In this document: piece after piece, positions 46,733 to 56,046 of the stretch
How positions within the stretch are numbered: position 1 is the stretch's first letter
Layout: every line of letters starts with the position of its first letter
From: an uncultured Mediterraneibacter sp.
Lineage (GTDB): Bacteria > Bacillota > Clostridia > Lachnospirales > Lachnospiraceae
Length of the DNA: 64,000 nucleotides
Assembly: GCF_934309415.1 (NCBI RefSeq)
Contig: NZ_CAKRDI010000009.1
Location: 41,038 to 105,037 of the forward strand
Direction of reading: 5' to 3'
Notes under the pieces: model-generated
Told to the model about the DNA's origin: nothing
What the model saw: the letters and a program-made list of their open reading frames with translations, nothing else
The model's database searches: none
Position numbers and translations under genes: made by a program

Positions 46733-47590
46733 TTACCTCCCATGGTTTTTTACAATATTTATAAATGCCTGTGCCTGCGGAAGCGAGGCAACTGCATTGG
46801 TATAGATCAGATAAGTAGAGCGAACGAAAGGTTCGCCGTTTTTGAAAATCAATGGTTCAGCATGCCCGGAAAAATTTTTGAGACATAATTCAGGGACAAT
46901 TCCCCAGCCAAGGCCACGTTCCACCATTTCCATGCAGGTTACGATACTGTTTACAAAAATTCCCTGACGAGAAGGATGAATTTCATTTTCGCGCATCCAC
47001 TGTGCGATCTCCCGTTCCATTACAATATCGGTAGAACGTCCGATATAAGGAATTTCCTTCAGCGATTTTCCGGCATCAGAATGACTGCGGATTGCACAGA
47101 TATTCTCTCTGGAAAGAAGGAGTTTCGCTTCCTGCCAGGGATATTCTCCACGTACAATTGCAACATCTACTTTTCCATTCATAATCATTTGATAAAGATT
47201 ACGACTTTGGTCAGTAATGATATGGGTATTTACATGTGGATATTTCTGTCGGTATTCAGCAAGCACATCCGGCAGTTTATACAGTCCATAGTTAATGGAG
47301 ATTCCTGCATTTAATGTTCCGGAGATATAAGATCTGCTTTTTTCAATATTCCGTCGCATTAGTGCAAGTTGTTCAGCTGCTGCCTGAGTCCTGATGAGAA
47401 CTTCTTCACCTTCAGGTGTAAAATGAATTCCCTGCCTGGAACGAAGCATTAAAGGAGCACCGAGTTCTTCTTCCAACGTGTTGATTCGTTTTGAAAGTGC
47501 GGATTGAGTAATATATAGAAGATCCGCAGCACGGGTAATGTTTTTTGTCTGATTCAAAGCGGAGAGCAATTCGAAATCTCGTTCGTTCAT
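46733..47590 (-). CDS. LysR-family regulator between citrate lyase sets 1 and 2
   Basis: This 285-residue LysR regulator starts MNERDFELLSALNQTKNITRAADLLYITQSALSKRINTLEEELGAPLM, the winged helix, and the effector domain follows from residue 90. I chose the start at 47590 behind GAGAGGTGG. It is divergent from the citD set 2 operon and co-directional with citC and citX, so it may control both. Its effector would be citrate or a related acid. Confidence 0.88.
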   Translation of the reverse strand: MNERDFELLSALNQTKNITRAADLLYITQSALSKRINTLEEELGAPLMLRSRQGIHFTPEGEEVLIRTQAAAEQLALMRRNIEKSRSYISGTLNAGISINYGLYKLPDVLAEYRQKYPHVNTHIITDQSRNLYQMIMNGKVDVAIVRGEYPWQEAKLLLSRENICAIRSHSDAGKSLKEIPYIGRSTDIVMEREIAQWMRENEIHPSRQGIFVNSIVTCMEMVERGLGWGIVPELCLKNFSGHAEPLIFKNGEPFVRSTYLIYTNAVASLPQAQAFINIVKNHGR

Positions 47591-48075
47591 ATCAACCACC
47601 TCTCTCTTTACGCGGTAGAGCATATTTGAAAAAATATTTCGGTAATCTGTATGCATTGCTGTTTGTTATACAGTGCGATCAGTAAAGTATCTTGTTGTCA
47701 AAAATGAAATATACATATTACAGAAAATCTTTATCAAATATGATATTAGTAATAATTCATAAAATTCAACGCCTTAAATTGTATAAAATCCACAAATTAA
47801 AATTCCTTAAAAGAATAGAAAATAAATAAAATAAATTCCTGATAAGAATGTATATATAAAAGAATATGAGAAATAGAATACAAAAAAAGTATTGAATTTA
47901 TAAGCATATTTTAACATTATATGAAAAAAAGTAAAGGGATATTAACATTCCTAAAAGGAATGGAAAAGAATGAAAACTGTGCCTTTTACATTTCCAGAAA
48001 GTGGGTGTTTAATAAAGGCAGATCGAGAGAGAAAAACGATCGGAAAAATGAAAAAGAAAAGGAGAGATACGACAG
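47591..48075. promoter_or_regulatory. Divergent regulatory region of set 2
   Basis: About 485 bp, very AT-rich, between LysR and citD set 2. No recognisable gene. It must hold the two promoters and the regulator's binding site. Confidence 0.45.
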
Positions 48076-48378
48076 ATGGAAATTCAGAAAACAGCAATTG
48101 CCGGAACATTAGAATCCAGTGATGCACAGATTACAGTAGAACCATCAGAGAATGGAATTGAACTGACACTGGAGAGCAGTGTGATGAATCAGTATGGAAG
48201 ACAGATAAAAGAAGCAGTATTAAACGTACTGGAGGAACTTGGTGTAGAAAATGGAAAAGTAACCGTAGTAGATAAAGGTGCTCTTGAATGCACACTGAAG
48301 GCACGAGTTGAATGCGCTGTATTCAGAAGCTGTGGCATTTCAGAGAAAAACATTCCATGGGGAGGTATTGTGAAATGA
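48076..48378 (+). CDS. citD: Citrate lyase-type acyl carrier protein, set 2
   Basis: This 100-residue protein has the same layout as the set 1 protein: Ser14 in AIAGTLESSD for the prosthetic group and DKGALECTLKARVE. AAAGGAGAG precedes the ATG. The TGA overlaps the start of the next gene (ATGA). It should carry the acyl arm for the set 2 alpha and beta subunits. Confidence 0.94.
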   Translation: MEIQKTAIAGTLESSDAQITVEPSENGIELTLESSVMNQYGRQIKEAVLNVLEELGVENGKVTVVDKGALECTLKARVECAVFRSCGISEKNIPWGGIVK

Positions 48379-49286
48379 TTACACGTAAAAAACCAGAAAA
48401 AAACCGTCTGCGCAGAACAATGATGTTTATGAATGCCCAGAAGCCAGGATTGATCAAAGACGCATATATTTATGGATCAGACAGTATCATCCTGGATCTT
48501 GAAGATGCTGTTGCAGAAAATCAGAAAGATGCAGCTCGTTTTTCTCTTTATCAGGCATTAAAAAATATTGATTATGGTGATACAGAAGTCATTGTCAGAA
48601 TCAATGGTCTTGATACACCTCACTGGCAGGAAGACATTCGTTGTGTGGTTGCCGGCGGAGCAGACGGAATTCGAATTGCAAAATGTGAGAGTGCCGCAGA
48701 TGTAAAACTTGTCGAAGAACATGTACTTGCAGCTGAAAAAGAGTTTGGAGTAGAAGAAGGAAGAACACTTCTCATGGCAGCGCTTGAAAGTCCTCTTGGA
48801 ATTATGAATGCATATGAGATTGTAACAGCGTCTGAACGAATGTTTGGATGCGCAATTTCAGGAGGAGATTTCCGAAAGAGTATGCATGTCCGCATTGAAA
48901 AAGGCGGAATTGAGATGCTGGTTGCCAGAGGACAGATGCTTATGGCAGCTAGAGCAGCCGGAGTACAGTGCTTTGATACAATGTTCCCGAATATTGATGA
49001 TATGGAAGGATTTAAAGAAGAAGTAATTCAGAATCGTAAGATGGGATTTGATGGAAAGAGTGTCGTTAATCCGAAGCAGATTGAATTTGTACATAAGACA
49101 TTTGCCCCGACATCAAAAGAAATCGCTTATGCTGAAAAACTGGTACGTTCTTTCAATGAACAGGCTGATTCAGGAGTTGGTGTATATACAGTTGACGGAA
49201 AGATGGTTGATATTCCATTCTTCGAGGATGCAAGAAGAGTGATTGCACTTGCAAAGGCATGTGGAGTTTATGAGGGAGATCTGTAG
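48375..49286 (+). CDS. citE: Citrate lyase-type beta subunit, set 2 (divergent)
   Basis: This 303-residue CitE-family TIM barrel shares the start (RRTMMFMNAQKPGLIKDAYIYGSDS) and magnesium motif (LDLEDAVAE) with the other two copies. It differs in the region where sets 1 and 3 read GGDYTKDLQTHITGTG: here it is GGDFRKSMHVRIEKGG. Several neighbouring positions differ too. A changed substrate, for example citramalate rather than citrate, is a reasonable guess. It starts within the citD stop. Confidence 0.92.
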   Translation: MITRKKPEKNRLRRTMMFMNAQKPGLIKDAYIYGSDSIILDLEDAVAENQKDAARFSLYQALKNIDYGDTEVIVRINGLDTPHWQEDIRCVVAGGADGIRIAKCESAADVKLVEEHVLAAEKEFGVEEGRTLLMAALESPLGIMNAYEIVTASERMFGCAISGGDFRKSMHVRIEKGGIEMLVARGQMLMAARAAGVQCFDTMFPNIDDMEGFKEEVIQNRKMGFDGKSVVNPKQIEFVHKTFAPTSKEIAYAEKLVRSFNEQADSGVGVYTVDGKMVDIPFFEDARRVIALAKACGVYEGDL

Positions 49287-49436
49287 AATTAGTAATTCTG
49301 ATGAATATGAAATAACAGAATTTATTAAAAATGAAAGTATTTAGTCAGAACTGATTTTTTGAAATTCTAAGTGTATCTATGAAGAAAAAGAAACAGGTGC
49401 AAAAAGGTAATTAAAGCAGGAAGGAGCATATCTAAA

Positions 49437-50996
49437 ATGATTAATGCAGTAAATAGAGAAATACCAGATGAACTCCTGAAAGATGGAAAAGAAGTTTATC
49501 AGGGAAAGAACTATATGGATGGAAAATATGTGAAAAAAGATTCTCCAAGAACACGTGCATGTGTAAAACCTCAGGAAAGTAAGATCTGTGAAACAATTCG
49601 TGAAGCATGTGAAAAATGCGGAGCTCATGACGGAATGACATTTTCTTTCCATACAGAGTTAAGAGATGGAGATTATGTAGCAAGTATGGTTGCAAAGGTC
49701 CTTGTTGAAGAAATGGGACTGAAAGACATTACTGTTGCGGCAACATCTCTTGGAGCTGCACAGGACGTAATTGCAGATTATATTGAAGAAGGAAAAATTA
49801 TCGGAGTTCAGACCTCCGGTGTCCGCGGAAGAATCGGAGAAGTGATTTCAGCAGGAAAACTGGCATCTCCGGCGATTATCAGAAGCCATGGCGGAAGGCC
49901 GAGAGCAGTTGAGGCTGGGGAAGTACATATTGATATTGCATTCCTGGCAGCAGCAAGTTCTGACTGCTGTGGAAATGCAAGCGGAGTAGGTGGAAAGAAC
50001 AATTTTGGATCTTTTGGATTTGGAACACATGATTCTCATTATGCTGATCATACAGTAATTATTACAGATACTCTTGTAGATTTCCCAAATCTTCCGTCTT
50101 CTGTATCAGCGATTGACGTAGATTGTGTATGTGTAGTTGATGATATCGGGGATGCAAAGAAAATTTCTACAAAAGAGGCACGTGTGACAGATAATCCGCG
50201 AGAATTGATGATGGCTGAAAATGTAGCAAAGGTTATCGCAGCAACTCCATATTTTAAGGATGGATTCTCTTTCCAGACAGGTGTCGGCGGTCCATCTCTT
50301 GCAGTAAACCGTTTCCTTGAGGAACATATGGTAGAGAAAAATATCAAGATGAAATTTGCACTTGGCGGTACAAGCAGTTCTGTATGTAAACTGCAGGACA
50401 AAGGTCTGGTAGAGCATATTCTTGATACACAGGATTTTGATCAGGGAGCGATCGATCACATTTTTAAACATCCAAATCACCATGAGACAAGTTTGAGTGA
50501 ATATGCAAATGCAGCAAACAAAGGTGCATATGTTAATAAACTGGATTATGTTGTATTGTCTGCGCTGGAGATTGATATTGATTTTAATGTAAACGTAATT
50601 ACAGGATCTGATGGGGTACTCCGTGGTGCTCCGGGTGGACATCCGGATACAGCAGCAGGAAGTAAATGCTGTATTATCGTAACACCACTTACAAGAGGAC
50701 GTATGGCTACTGTTTGCGATAAAGTTGTAACAGTAACAACACCGGGAGATTGTGTAGATGTTCTTGTAACAGACTATGGTATTGCAGTAAATCCTCTCAG
50801 ACCAGATCTGATTAAGTGTCTGGATGAAGCCGGAATCCCGCACAAGACAATTGAAGAATTAAAAGAAAAAGCATACAGTCTTGTAGGAACACCAGACGAT
50901 CTGGAGTGGGAAGATAAAGTTGTGGCTATCGTGGAAGCAAGAGATGGCACAATCCTTGATGTTGTAAGAAAAATCAAACCATATAGTGTTGATTAA
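49437..50996 (+). CDS. citF: Citrate lyase-type alpha subunit, set 2
   Basis: This 519-residue CitF family protein starts INAVNREIPDELL, with CGAHDGMTFSFHTELRDGD where sets 1 and 3 read a triple-His block (GFHHHFREGD). The later GSDGVLRGAPGGHPDTA is conserved. It lies 150 bp after citE rather than directly adjacent as in the other sets; the gap contains no gene. A good AAGGAGC site precedes its ATG. It is an active-looking subunit with substrate-pocket differences that parallel those in its CitE. Confidence 0.92.
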   Translation: MINAVNREIPDELLKDGKEVYQGKNYMDGKYVKKDSPRTRACVKPQESKICETIREACEKCGAHDGMTFSFHTELRDGDYVASMVAKVLVEEMGLKDITVAATSLGAAQDVIADYIEEGKIIGVQTSGVRGRIGEVISAGKLASPAIIRSHGGRPRAVEAGEVHIDIAFLAAASSDCCGNASGVGGKNNFGSFGFGTHDSHYADHTVIITDTLVDFPNLPSSVSAIDVDCVCVVDDIGDAKKISTKEARVTDNPRELMMAENVAKVIAATPYFKDGFSFQTGVGGPSLAVNRFLEEHMVEKNIKMKFALGGTSSSVCKLQDKGLVEHILDTQDFDQGAIDHIFKHPNHHETSLSEYANAANKGAYVNKLDYVVLSALEIDIDFNVNVITGSDGVLRGAPGGHPDTAAGSKCCIIVTPLTRGRMATVCDKVVTVTTPGDCVDVLVTDYGIAVNPLRPDLIKCLDEAGIPHKTIEELKEKAYSLVGTPDDLEWEDKVVAIVEARDGTILDVVRKIKPYSVD

Positions 50997-51090
50997 TATC
51001 AAATAGTTCAGAAATGAATTCTGAAAATTGCCAAAATCAAAATTAAACCAAAATTGCCATGTGATTTTTAGAATCAAAAGTATAAATGCC

Positions 51091-51150
51091 AGAGTGTGTC
51101 TGAAAAAATGATTCCTGTACTTTAAAGAAAGTCTTTTTCAGACACGCTCC
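51091..51150 (+). repeat. Family B repeat, short copy after citF set 2
   Basis: AGAGTGTGTCTGAAAAA at the left and TTTTTCAGACACGCTCC at the right pair over most of their length. It is a deleted form of the full element and probably acts as a hairpin at the transcript end. Confidence 0.75.
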
Positions 51151-51205
51151 AGGGAAAGTTGAAAAACTGTGTATTACGGCCTTTAGCTGTTTTAAACTTT
51201 CCCTG
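51150..51205 (+). terminator. Second hairpin after citF set 2
   Basis: CAGGGAAAGTT pairs perfectly with AACTTTCCCTG. It lies directly after the repeat, giving two hairpins in a row before the transporter gene. Confidence 0.55.
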
Positions 51206-51339
51206 TTAAATACAGGAAGATAACGGCTTATAAGAAGAGTCTGCAAATTCCGAATATTTAACAGATTGCAGAGAAAGTACAGTTACAGATGTGCAGCAAT
51301 CCTGAGGCATAGCATAAAAAATAAGGAGGATATACTTAT

Positions 51340-52653
51340 ATGCGTTTAGCAATTATCGGATTTGCACTGATGCTTATATTAATGTTTGTGCTGATCAAAG
51401 AAAAACTATCCCCTCCGGTCGCGTTTATTCTTCTTCCTGTGATTGCTGCAGTTATAGCAGGATTCGGGGTAGAAGATATCTGTGGATTTGTTGCTACCGG
51501 ATTAAGTACAATGCTGGAAACAGCGGTATTATTTATCTTTTCCATTTCCTATTTCACGTTAATGTCTGAAGCAGGACTGTTTGATCCTATTATTAATTTC
51601 TTGATAAAAAAAGTTGGAAAAAGCGTAACTACAATTTTATTTGCAGTTGTCATGACTACAATGGTAGCTCATCTGGATGGCTCCGGAGCAACTACATTTC
51701 TTATTGTAGTACCGGCATTTTTACCAATCTGCAAGAAATTAAAAGTAAGACCTGAGGCATTGCTTGGAGCAATTTGTGGAATGTATGCGGTAATGAATAT
51801 CGTTCCATGGGGTGGTCCTACGATCCGTGCGGCTTCTGTTATTAATGTAGAAGTTTCTGATCTGTATAAAATTATTCTGCAGGCGGTGGCAGTTATGATT
51901 GTGCTGGCCTTTGTAATTGCATTTCTTGTTGCCAGAATAGAAATCCATCATGGAGCAGGAGTTCCGGAAGGTGGGATTGTTCCGGAGCATCATGAAGTGG
52001 ATGTGGAGGAAGAAAAGGAAGAAGGAAAGAAAGGAAAAGCATTGTATTTCTTTAACCTTATTCTGACACTTGTTATGTTGTTTTTCCTGTTTGTTGATGT
52101 AGGATTGCCACTTCATTTTATTTTTATGGTAGCGTTCTGTATTGCATTGACTGTAAATTTTCCGAAAGTTGCAGATCAGACAAAACAGTTGAAATCATAC
52201 GCTTCTTCTGCGATGATTATGACAATGACTTTGTTTTCAGTGGGTATCTTTATGGGAGTGATTAAAGATTCCGGGATGGTTGAGGCAATGGCAACAGCCA
52301 TCGTTAATGCACTGCCGGCTGGAATTGCTCCGCATATGCACTGGTTCATGGCGTTGTTCTCTGTACCGCTGATCATGATTTTGGGAACAGATGCGTTTTA
52401 TTATGCATTGCTTCCAATTATTCTGGGTGTTGTTCAGCAATTTGGAATTTCAGCAGAAACAGTAGCAGCAACCTTCCTTTTGACAGCGACGTATGGAACT
52501 CCAATCAGTCCAAGTGTAGCTGCTGTTTATGTGGGACTCGGTCTTGCAGATACTACGATTGGAAAACATATTAAATATTCACTGCGAATTCTGTGGCCGG
52601 CAAGTATTATTGTATTGCTTGTATCCACAGTGCTTGGTGTGATTCAGTTTTAA
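51340..52653 (+). CDS. CitMHS-family citrate transporter
   Basis: This 437-residue membrane protein has about twelve helices, matching the CitM/CitH divalent-metal-citrate symporter family. The start LAIIGFALMLILMFVLIKEKLSPPVAFILLPVIAA and the block MVAHLDGSGATTFLIVVPAFLPICK are typical, as is the conserved GTDAFYYALLP with TYGTPISPSVAAVYVG near the end. An acidic loop (about 210-230) lies between the halves. It would import citrate complexed with Mg or a similar ion, supplying set 2. AAGGAGG precedes the ATG. Confidence 0.92.
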   Translation: MRLAIIGFALMLILMFVLIKEKLSPPVAFILLPVIAAVIAGFGVEDICGFVATGLSTMLETAVLFIFSISYFTLMSEAGLFDPIINFLIKKVGKSVTTILFAVVMTTMVAHLDGSGATTFLIVVPAFLPICKKLKVRPEALLGAICGMYAVMNIVPWGGPTIRAASVINVEVSDLYKIILQAVAVMIVLAFVIAFLVARIEIHHGAGVPEGGIVPEHHEVDVEEEKEEGKKGKALYFFNLILTLVMLFFLFVDVGLPLHFIFMVAFCIALTVNFPKVADQTKQLKSYASSAMIMTMTLFSVGIFMGVIKDSGMVEAMATAIVNALPAGIAPHMHWFMALFSVPLIMILGTDAFYYALLPIILGVVQQFGISAETVAATFLLTATYGTPISPSVAAVYVGLGLADTTIGKHIKYSLRILWPASIIVLLVSTVLGVIQF

Positions 52654-52694
52654 ATAAAGAGAACTGCAAATAAAAAGAGAGGAGTGCAAAAGGG

Positions 52695-53603
52695 ATGAAA
52701 GAACAACTGATTGATAAAATTGCTTCTGCTGCCATGGAGGCAATGTTATATGAGGTGTCCGCTACACCGAAACCAGGACTTGTAGACCGTAATAATTGCG
52801 GAGCGCATTATGATATGGATTATTTTACGTTTATGTCTTCTGCTGCTTCACTGCACGCCTCTTTTGATGAAATGGTTCGTGTGGGAATGGAGTATCGGGA
52901 TACACCTGTTAAAGAACTTCTTACCCCATTGCGAGAATGTGGAATGAAAGCAGAAGAGAGAATGTTTTCATTTACAAAAGGTGTGAACACACATAAAGGT
53001 ATGATTTTTACATTGGGATTACTGTGTGGATGTGCAGGATGGTATCTGGGAAAAGGAAACTATTCCTGGGACAAACTCTGCATTCTTGTATCTGAAATGT
53101 GTGAAGGAATCTGCGCAAAAGAATATAAAAATCTTGCGGAAAAGAAGAATCTGACCAAGGGTGAAAGAATGTATCTGAACTATGGACTTACCGGAGTGCG
53201 GGGAGAAGTAGAGAGTGGGTATAAAACAGTAAGAACAATTTCTCTGCCGGTATATGCAAAACTCCGGAATGAGGGAATCTCTGTTAATGAAGCTCTTGTG
53301 CAGACTTTGTTGCATCTGATTGCAAAGACAGCAGATACAAACATTGTGTCCAGACATAATGTCGAGACAGTAGAATATGCAAAAAATTATGCGAAAAGAG
53401 TACTTACGGCCGGAGGAGTTCTTACAACGGAAGGGAAAGAAATGATAAATAAGATGGATCAGGATTTTATAGAACGTTACATAAGTCCTGGCGGATGTGC
53501 AGATCTTCTTGCTGTAACTCACTTTCTGTATAGTTTAAAAGAAAAAGAAGTTTTCAGATATTATATCTTCATGGAAGAAGAAAGTGTAAAATATCAGGTA
53601 TAA
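52695..53603 (+). CDS. citG: Triphosphoribosyl-dephospho-CoA synthase, set 2
   Basis: This 302-residue paralogue of the set 1 CitG has AMLYEVSATPKPGLVDRNNCGAHYDMDYFTFMSSA, GVNTHKGMIFTLGLL and PGGCADLLAVTHFLYSL. The C-terminus is about 15 residues longer than in set 1. It starts 41 bp after the transporter. Carrying a second citG suggests that set 2 can be matured independently, but there is no second citX. Confidence 0.92.
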   Translation: MKEQLIDKIASAAMEAMLYEVSATPKPGLVDRNNCGAHYDMDYFTFMSSAASLHASFDEMVRVGMEYRDTPVKELLTPLRECGMKAEERMFSFTKGVNTHKGMIFTLGLLCGCAGWYLGKGNYSWDKLCILVSEMCEGICAKEYKNLAEKKNLTKGERMYLNYGLTGVRGEVESGYKTVRTISLPVYAKLRNEGISVNEALVQTLLHLIAKTADTNIVSRHNVETVEYAKNYAKRVLTAGGVLTTEGKEMINKMDQDFIERYISPGGCADLLAVTHFLYSLKEKEVFRYYIFMEEESVKYQV

Positions 53604-53638
53604 AGGTGTTTCACAGATCGATTTAGGAGGAACGGTCT

Positions 53639-54889
53639 ATGGTATTACAGATGACAGCGTTATTATTTTTAGTTTTTGCAATCGTACTTGGATTTGTAAA
53701 AAATATCAATGTGGGGATTGCCTCCATGGGACTGGCACTTGTGCTCGGTCTGATTGGAGGTGTGGATGCGAATGAGATTTTGTCAGGATTTCCGGGCAAG
53801 TTATTTGTTACATTGCTTGGAACAATGTTTTTCTTCTGCCTGCTTCAGGAGAATCATACATTGGAACTGATGTCAAAAAAGATGGTGGCAGCAGTTGGAA
53901 AATGTACATTTCTGATCCCGGTAATTATTTATCTGGTTTCTTATGTACTTTCAGCAGCTGGTCCGGGAGCAATTTCTGTACAGTCAGTTATGATTATTTT
54001 TGCAGTGTCACTGGCTTCTCAGATGGATGCATCTCCAATTCTTATGGGCGGAATGGCAATTCTGGGAGCAGTAGGAGGAACTGCATCTCCAATCGCTTTG
54101 TCAGGGATTATTGTAAATGATCTGACACAGGAGATGGGATATACAGGAATGGCAATGCCGGTATTTCTTGGGGTGACAGCTGCTAATTTAATCTGTGCAG
54201 TGCTGCTGTATGTGGTGTTCCGGGGATATAAATTAAAACCAGTTGGTCAAATGGAAAAACTTGAATCATTTAACAGAAATCAGAAAATATGTATCGTTGC
54301 ATTACTTACACTTGTTATTGCAGTTGTTGGTTTTCAGTATGATGTAGGTCTTGTGGCATTTACATTATCTGTAATACTGCTTCTGTTTGGCGTAGTTAAT
54401 GAAAAGGCTGCACTGAGGCTTGTACCGTGGAGCGTCCTCCTTTTAATCTGCGGGGTAAGTATTCTGATGGGAGTTACAAAGACGATGGGAGGAATCGATC
54501 TTTTGTCGGAGCTTCTTTCAAAACTTATGAATCGGATTACAGCAGTTCCGATTATCAGTCTGACCGCCGGATTGATGTCCTGGTTCAGTTCTGCGAATGG
54601 AGTAGTGCTTCCGACATTGATTCCGGCGGCACCGGGAATTGTAAACAATCTGGGAGATTCTGTTACTGTTCTTGAAATGATCATGGGAATCGTTGGTGGA
54701 GCTACAGTTGCCGGAATCAGTCCTTTATCTACAGGAGGAAGTCTGATTCTTGCAAGTTATACACAGGAGACAAATGCGTCAGAGCAGGAACAGAAGAAAA
54801 TATTTTTGCAGTTGTTTGCAACTTCATTTGCAGCGGTAGTAGTTATTGTCCTTTTCGGACTCTTCGGAGGGTTTAAGTTATTTGGATAA
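53639..54889 (+). CDS. MatC/DASS-type carboxylate carrier, second copy
   Basis: This 416-residue membrane protein has the same fold as the carrier at 40004. It has VKNINVGIASMGLALVLGLIGGVDANEILSGFPGKLFVTLLGTMFFFCLLQENHTLEL near the start and the paired loops SAAGPGAISVQ and SSANGVVLPTLIPAA. It follows citG and precedes the lactonase. With CitMHS nearby this is the second carrier in the set, which may bring in a different acid or export a product. An AGGAGGAACGG site precedes the start. Confidence 0.85.
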   Translation: MVLQMTALLFLVFAIVLGFVKNINVGIASMGLALVLGLIGGVDANEILSGFPGKLFVTLLGTMFFFCLLQENHTLELMSKKMVAAVGKCTFLIPVIIYLVSYVLSAAGPGAISVQSVMIIFAVSLASQMDASPILMGGMAILGAVGGTASPIALSGIIVNDLTQEMGYTGMAMPVFLGVTAANLICAVLLYVVFRGYKLKPVGQMEKLESFNRNQKICIVALLTLVIAVVGFQYDVGLVAFTLSVILLLFGVVNEKAALRLVPWSVLLLICGVSILMGVTKTMGGIDLLSELLSKLMNRITAVPIISLTAGLMSWFSSANGVVLPTLIPAAPGIVNNLGDSVTVLEMIMGIVGGATVAGISPLSTGGSLILASYTQETNASEQEQKKIFLQLFATSFAAVVVIVLFGLFGGFKLFG

Positions 54890-54909
54890 TTGGAGGGAGA
54901 CACAGAGAG

Positions 54910-55974
54910 ATGAATAAAATGAGCAATAGGGGAAGAGTTGCATATGTCGGATGCAGAACTACAGAGGAAAGAAATGCAAGAGGAAAAGGAATTAAAGTTT
55001 TCGAGATACAGCCGGATGGAGCATGGAACTTAATTCAGACAGTAGAAAATCTTGTGAATCCATCTTATTTATGTAAAGATACAACAGGGAAATTTTTATA
55101 TACAATACATGGGGATTTTAGTGAGATCAGTTCTTTTTCAGTGGATGAAAAGACAGGAAAACTGGCTTACATTAATACAGCATCTACAGGAGGAATAAAT
55201 CCGGTTCATTTATCTGTGGACAAGACGAACCATTGGATCTATGTAGCGAATTTGCAGACGGGAACAGTAGCTGTTATTCCAAGAAATGATGATGGAAGTG
55301 TAAGTGATGTAGAAAAATTATATACTATTTCAGGTAAGGAAGAAGAAACTGTATCCCATCCGCATCAGGTAATGCAGGATCAGACAGGGGAATATTTGGT
55401 TGTATCCTGTCAGGGAAGAAAAGCAGGATTTGGGCAGGTCGATGTATTTCAGATGAATCATCAGGATGGAAGCCTTAAGAAAACGTGTGTAGTAAAGTCC
55501 AGAGAAATTGCAGAACCAAGACATGTAGCATTTCATGAAAATAATCAATGGTGTTATGGAGTGAATGAAAAAGATTATTCTGTTACATTTTATCAATTTG
55601 ATGCGGAAAAAGGGCAACTCACTCCAAAGCAGATTCTTCCTACTTTGCCGGATACTTATACAGGTGATGGATGGGCGAGCGGAATCGTTTTGAGTCCGGA
55701 TGGAAAGTGCGTAGTTGTATCGAACAGAAAGCATGACAGTATCACGAGCTTTGTAATTGACCAGAAAACAGGAAAGATGAGATTTACAGATTGTATCAAG
55801 ACAGGTGGAGGACAGCCGAGATTCATTACATTTGCAGAGGATAGTAATCTGCTTCTTGCGGCGAATGAGACGACAGATTCTGTTGTTGAGATTGAGCTAA
55901 ATACTGAAACTGGAAAGTTGTCTGAAACTGGAAATATCATTCAGACGGAAAGTCCTGTATGTATAGTTTTTTAA
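54910..55974 (+). CDS. Lactonase-family beta-propeller protein
   Basis: This 354-residue protein has the seven-bladed propeller of the Pgl (6-phosphogluconolactonase)/lactonase family. Repeats with a GxxxxxxIxxxTGxL-like pattern are spaced about 50 residues apart, and the family block HPHQVMQD lies near residue 155. In this position, last gene of the set 2 cluster, it may open a lactone form of a hydroxy-tricarboxylate before cleavage. That link is inferred. E. coli pgl also lies close to ybhD-ybhHIJ. A terminator follows directly. Confidence 0.8.
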   Translation: MNKMSNRGRVAYVGCRTTEERNARGKGIKVFEIQPDGAWNLIQTVENLVNPSYLCKDTTGKFLYTIHGDFSEISSFSVDEKTGKLAYINTASTGGINPVHLSVDKTNHWIYVANLQTGTVAVIPRNDDGSVSDVEKLYTISGKEEETVSHPHQVMQDQTGEYLVVSCQGRKAGFGQVDVFQMNHQDGSLKKTCVVKSREIAEPRHVAFHENNQWCYGVNEKDYSVTFYQFDAEKGQLTPKQILPTLPDTYTGDGWASGIVLSPDGKCVVVSNRKHDSITSFVIDQKTGKMRFTDCIKTGGGQPRFITFAEDSNLLLAANETTDSVVEIELNTETGKLSETGNIIQTESPVCIVF

Positions 55975-55984
55975 TATAAGATAT

Positions 55985-56018
55985 GAAAAAATCACCTCAA
56001 AACTGGGGTGATTTTTTC
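55985..56018. terminator. Bidirectional terminator after the lactonase gene
   Basis: GAAAAAATCACC pairs with GGTGATTTTTTC (12 bp perfect). It serves the rightward lactonase operon and the leftward Na/Pi gene. Confidence 0.85.
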
Positions 56019-56046
56019 ATGGCAAAAGCATAGCCTTTTTCAGAAA

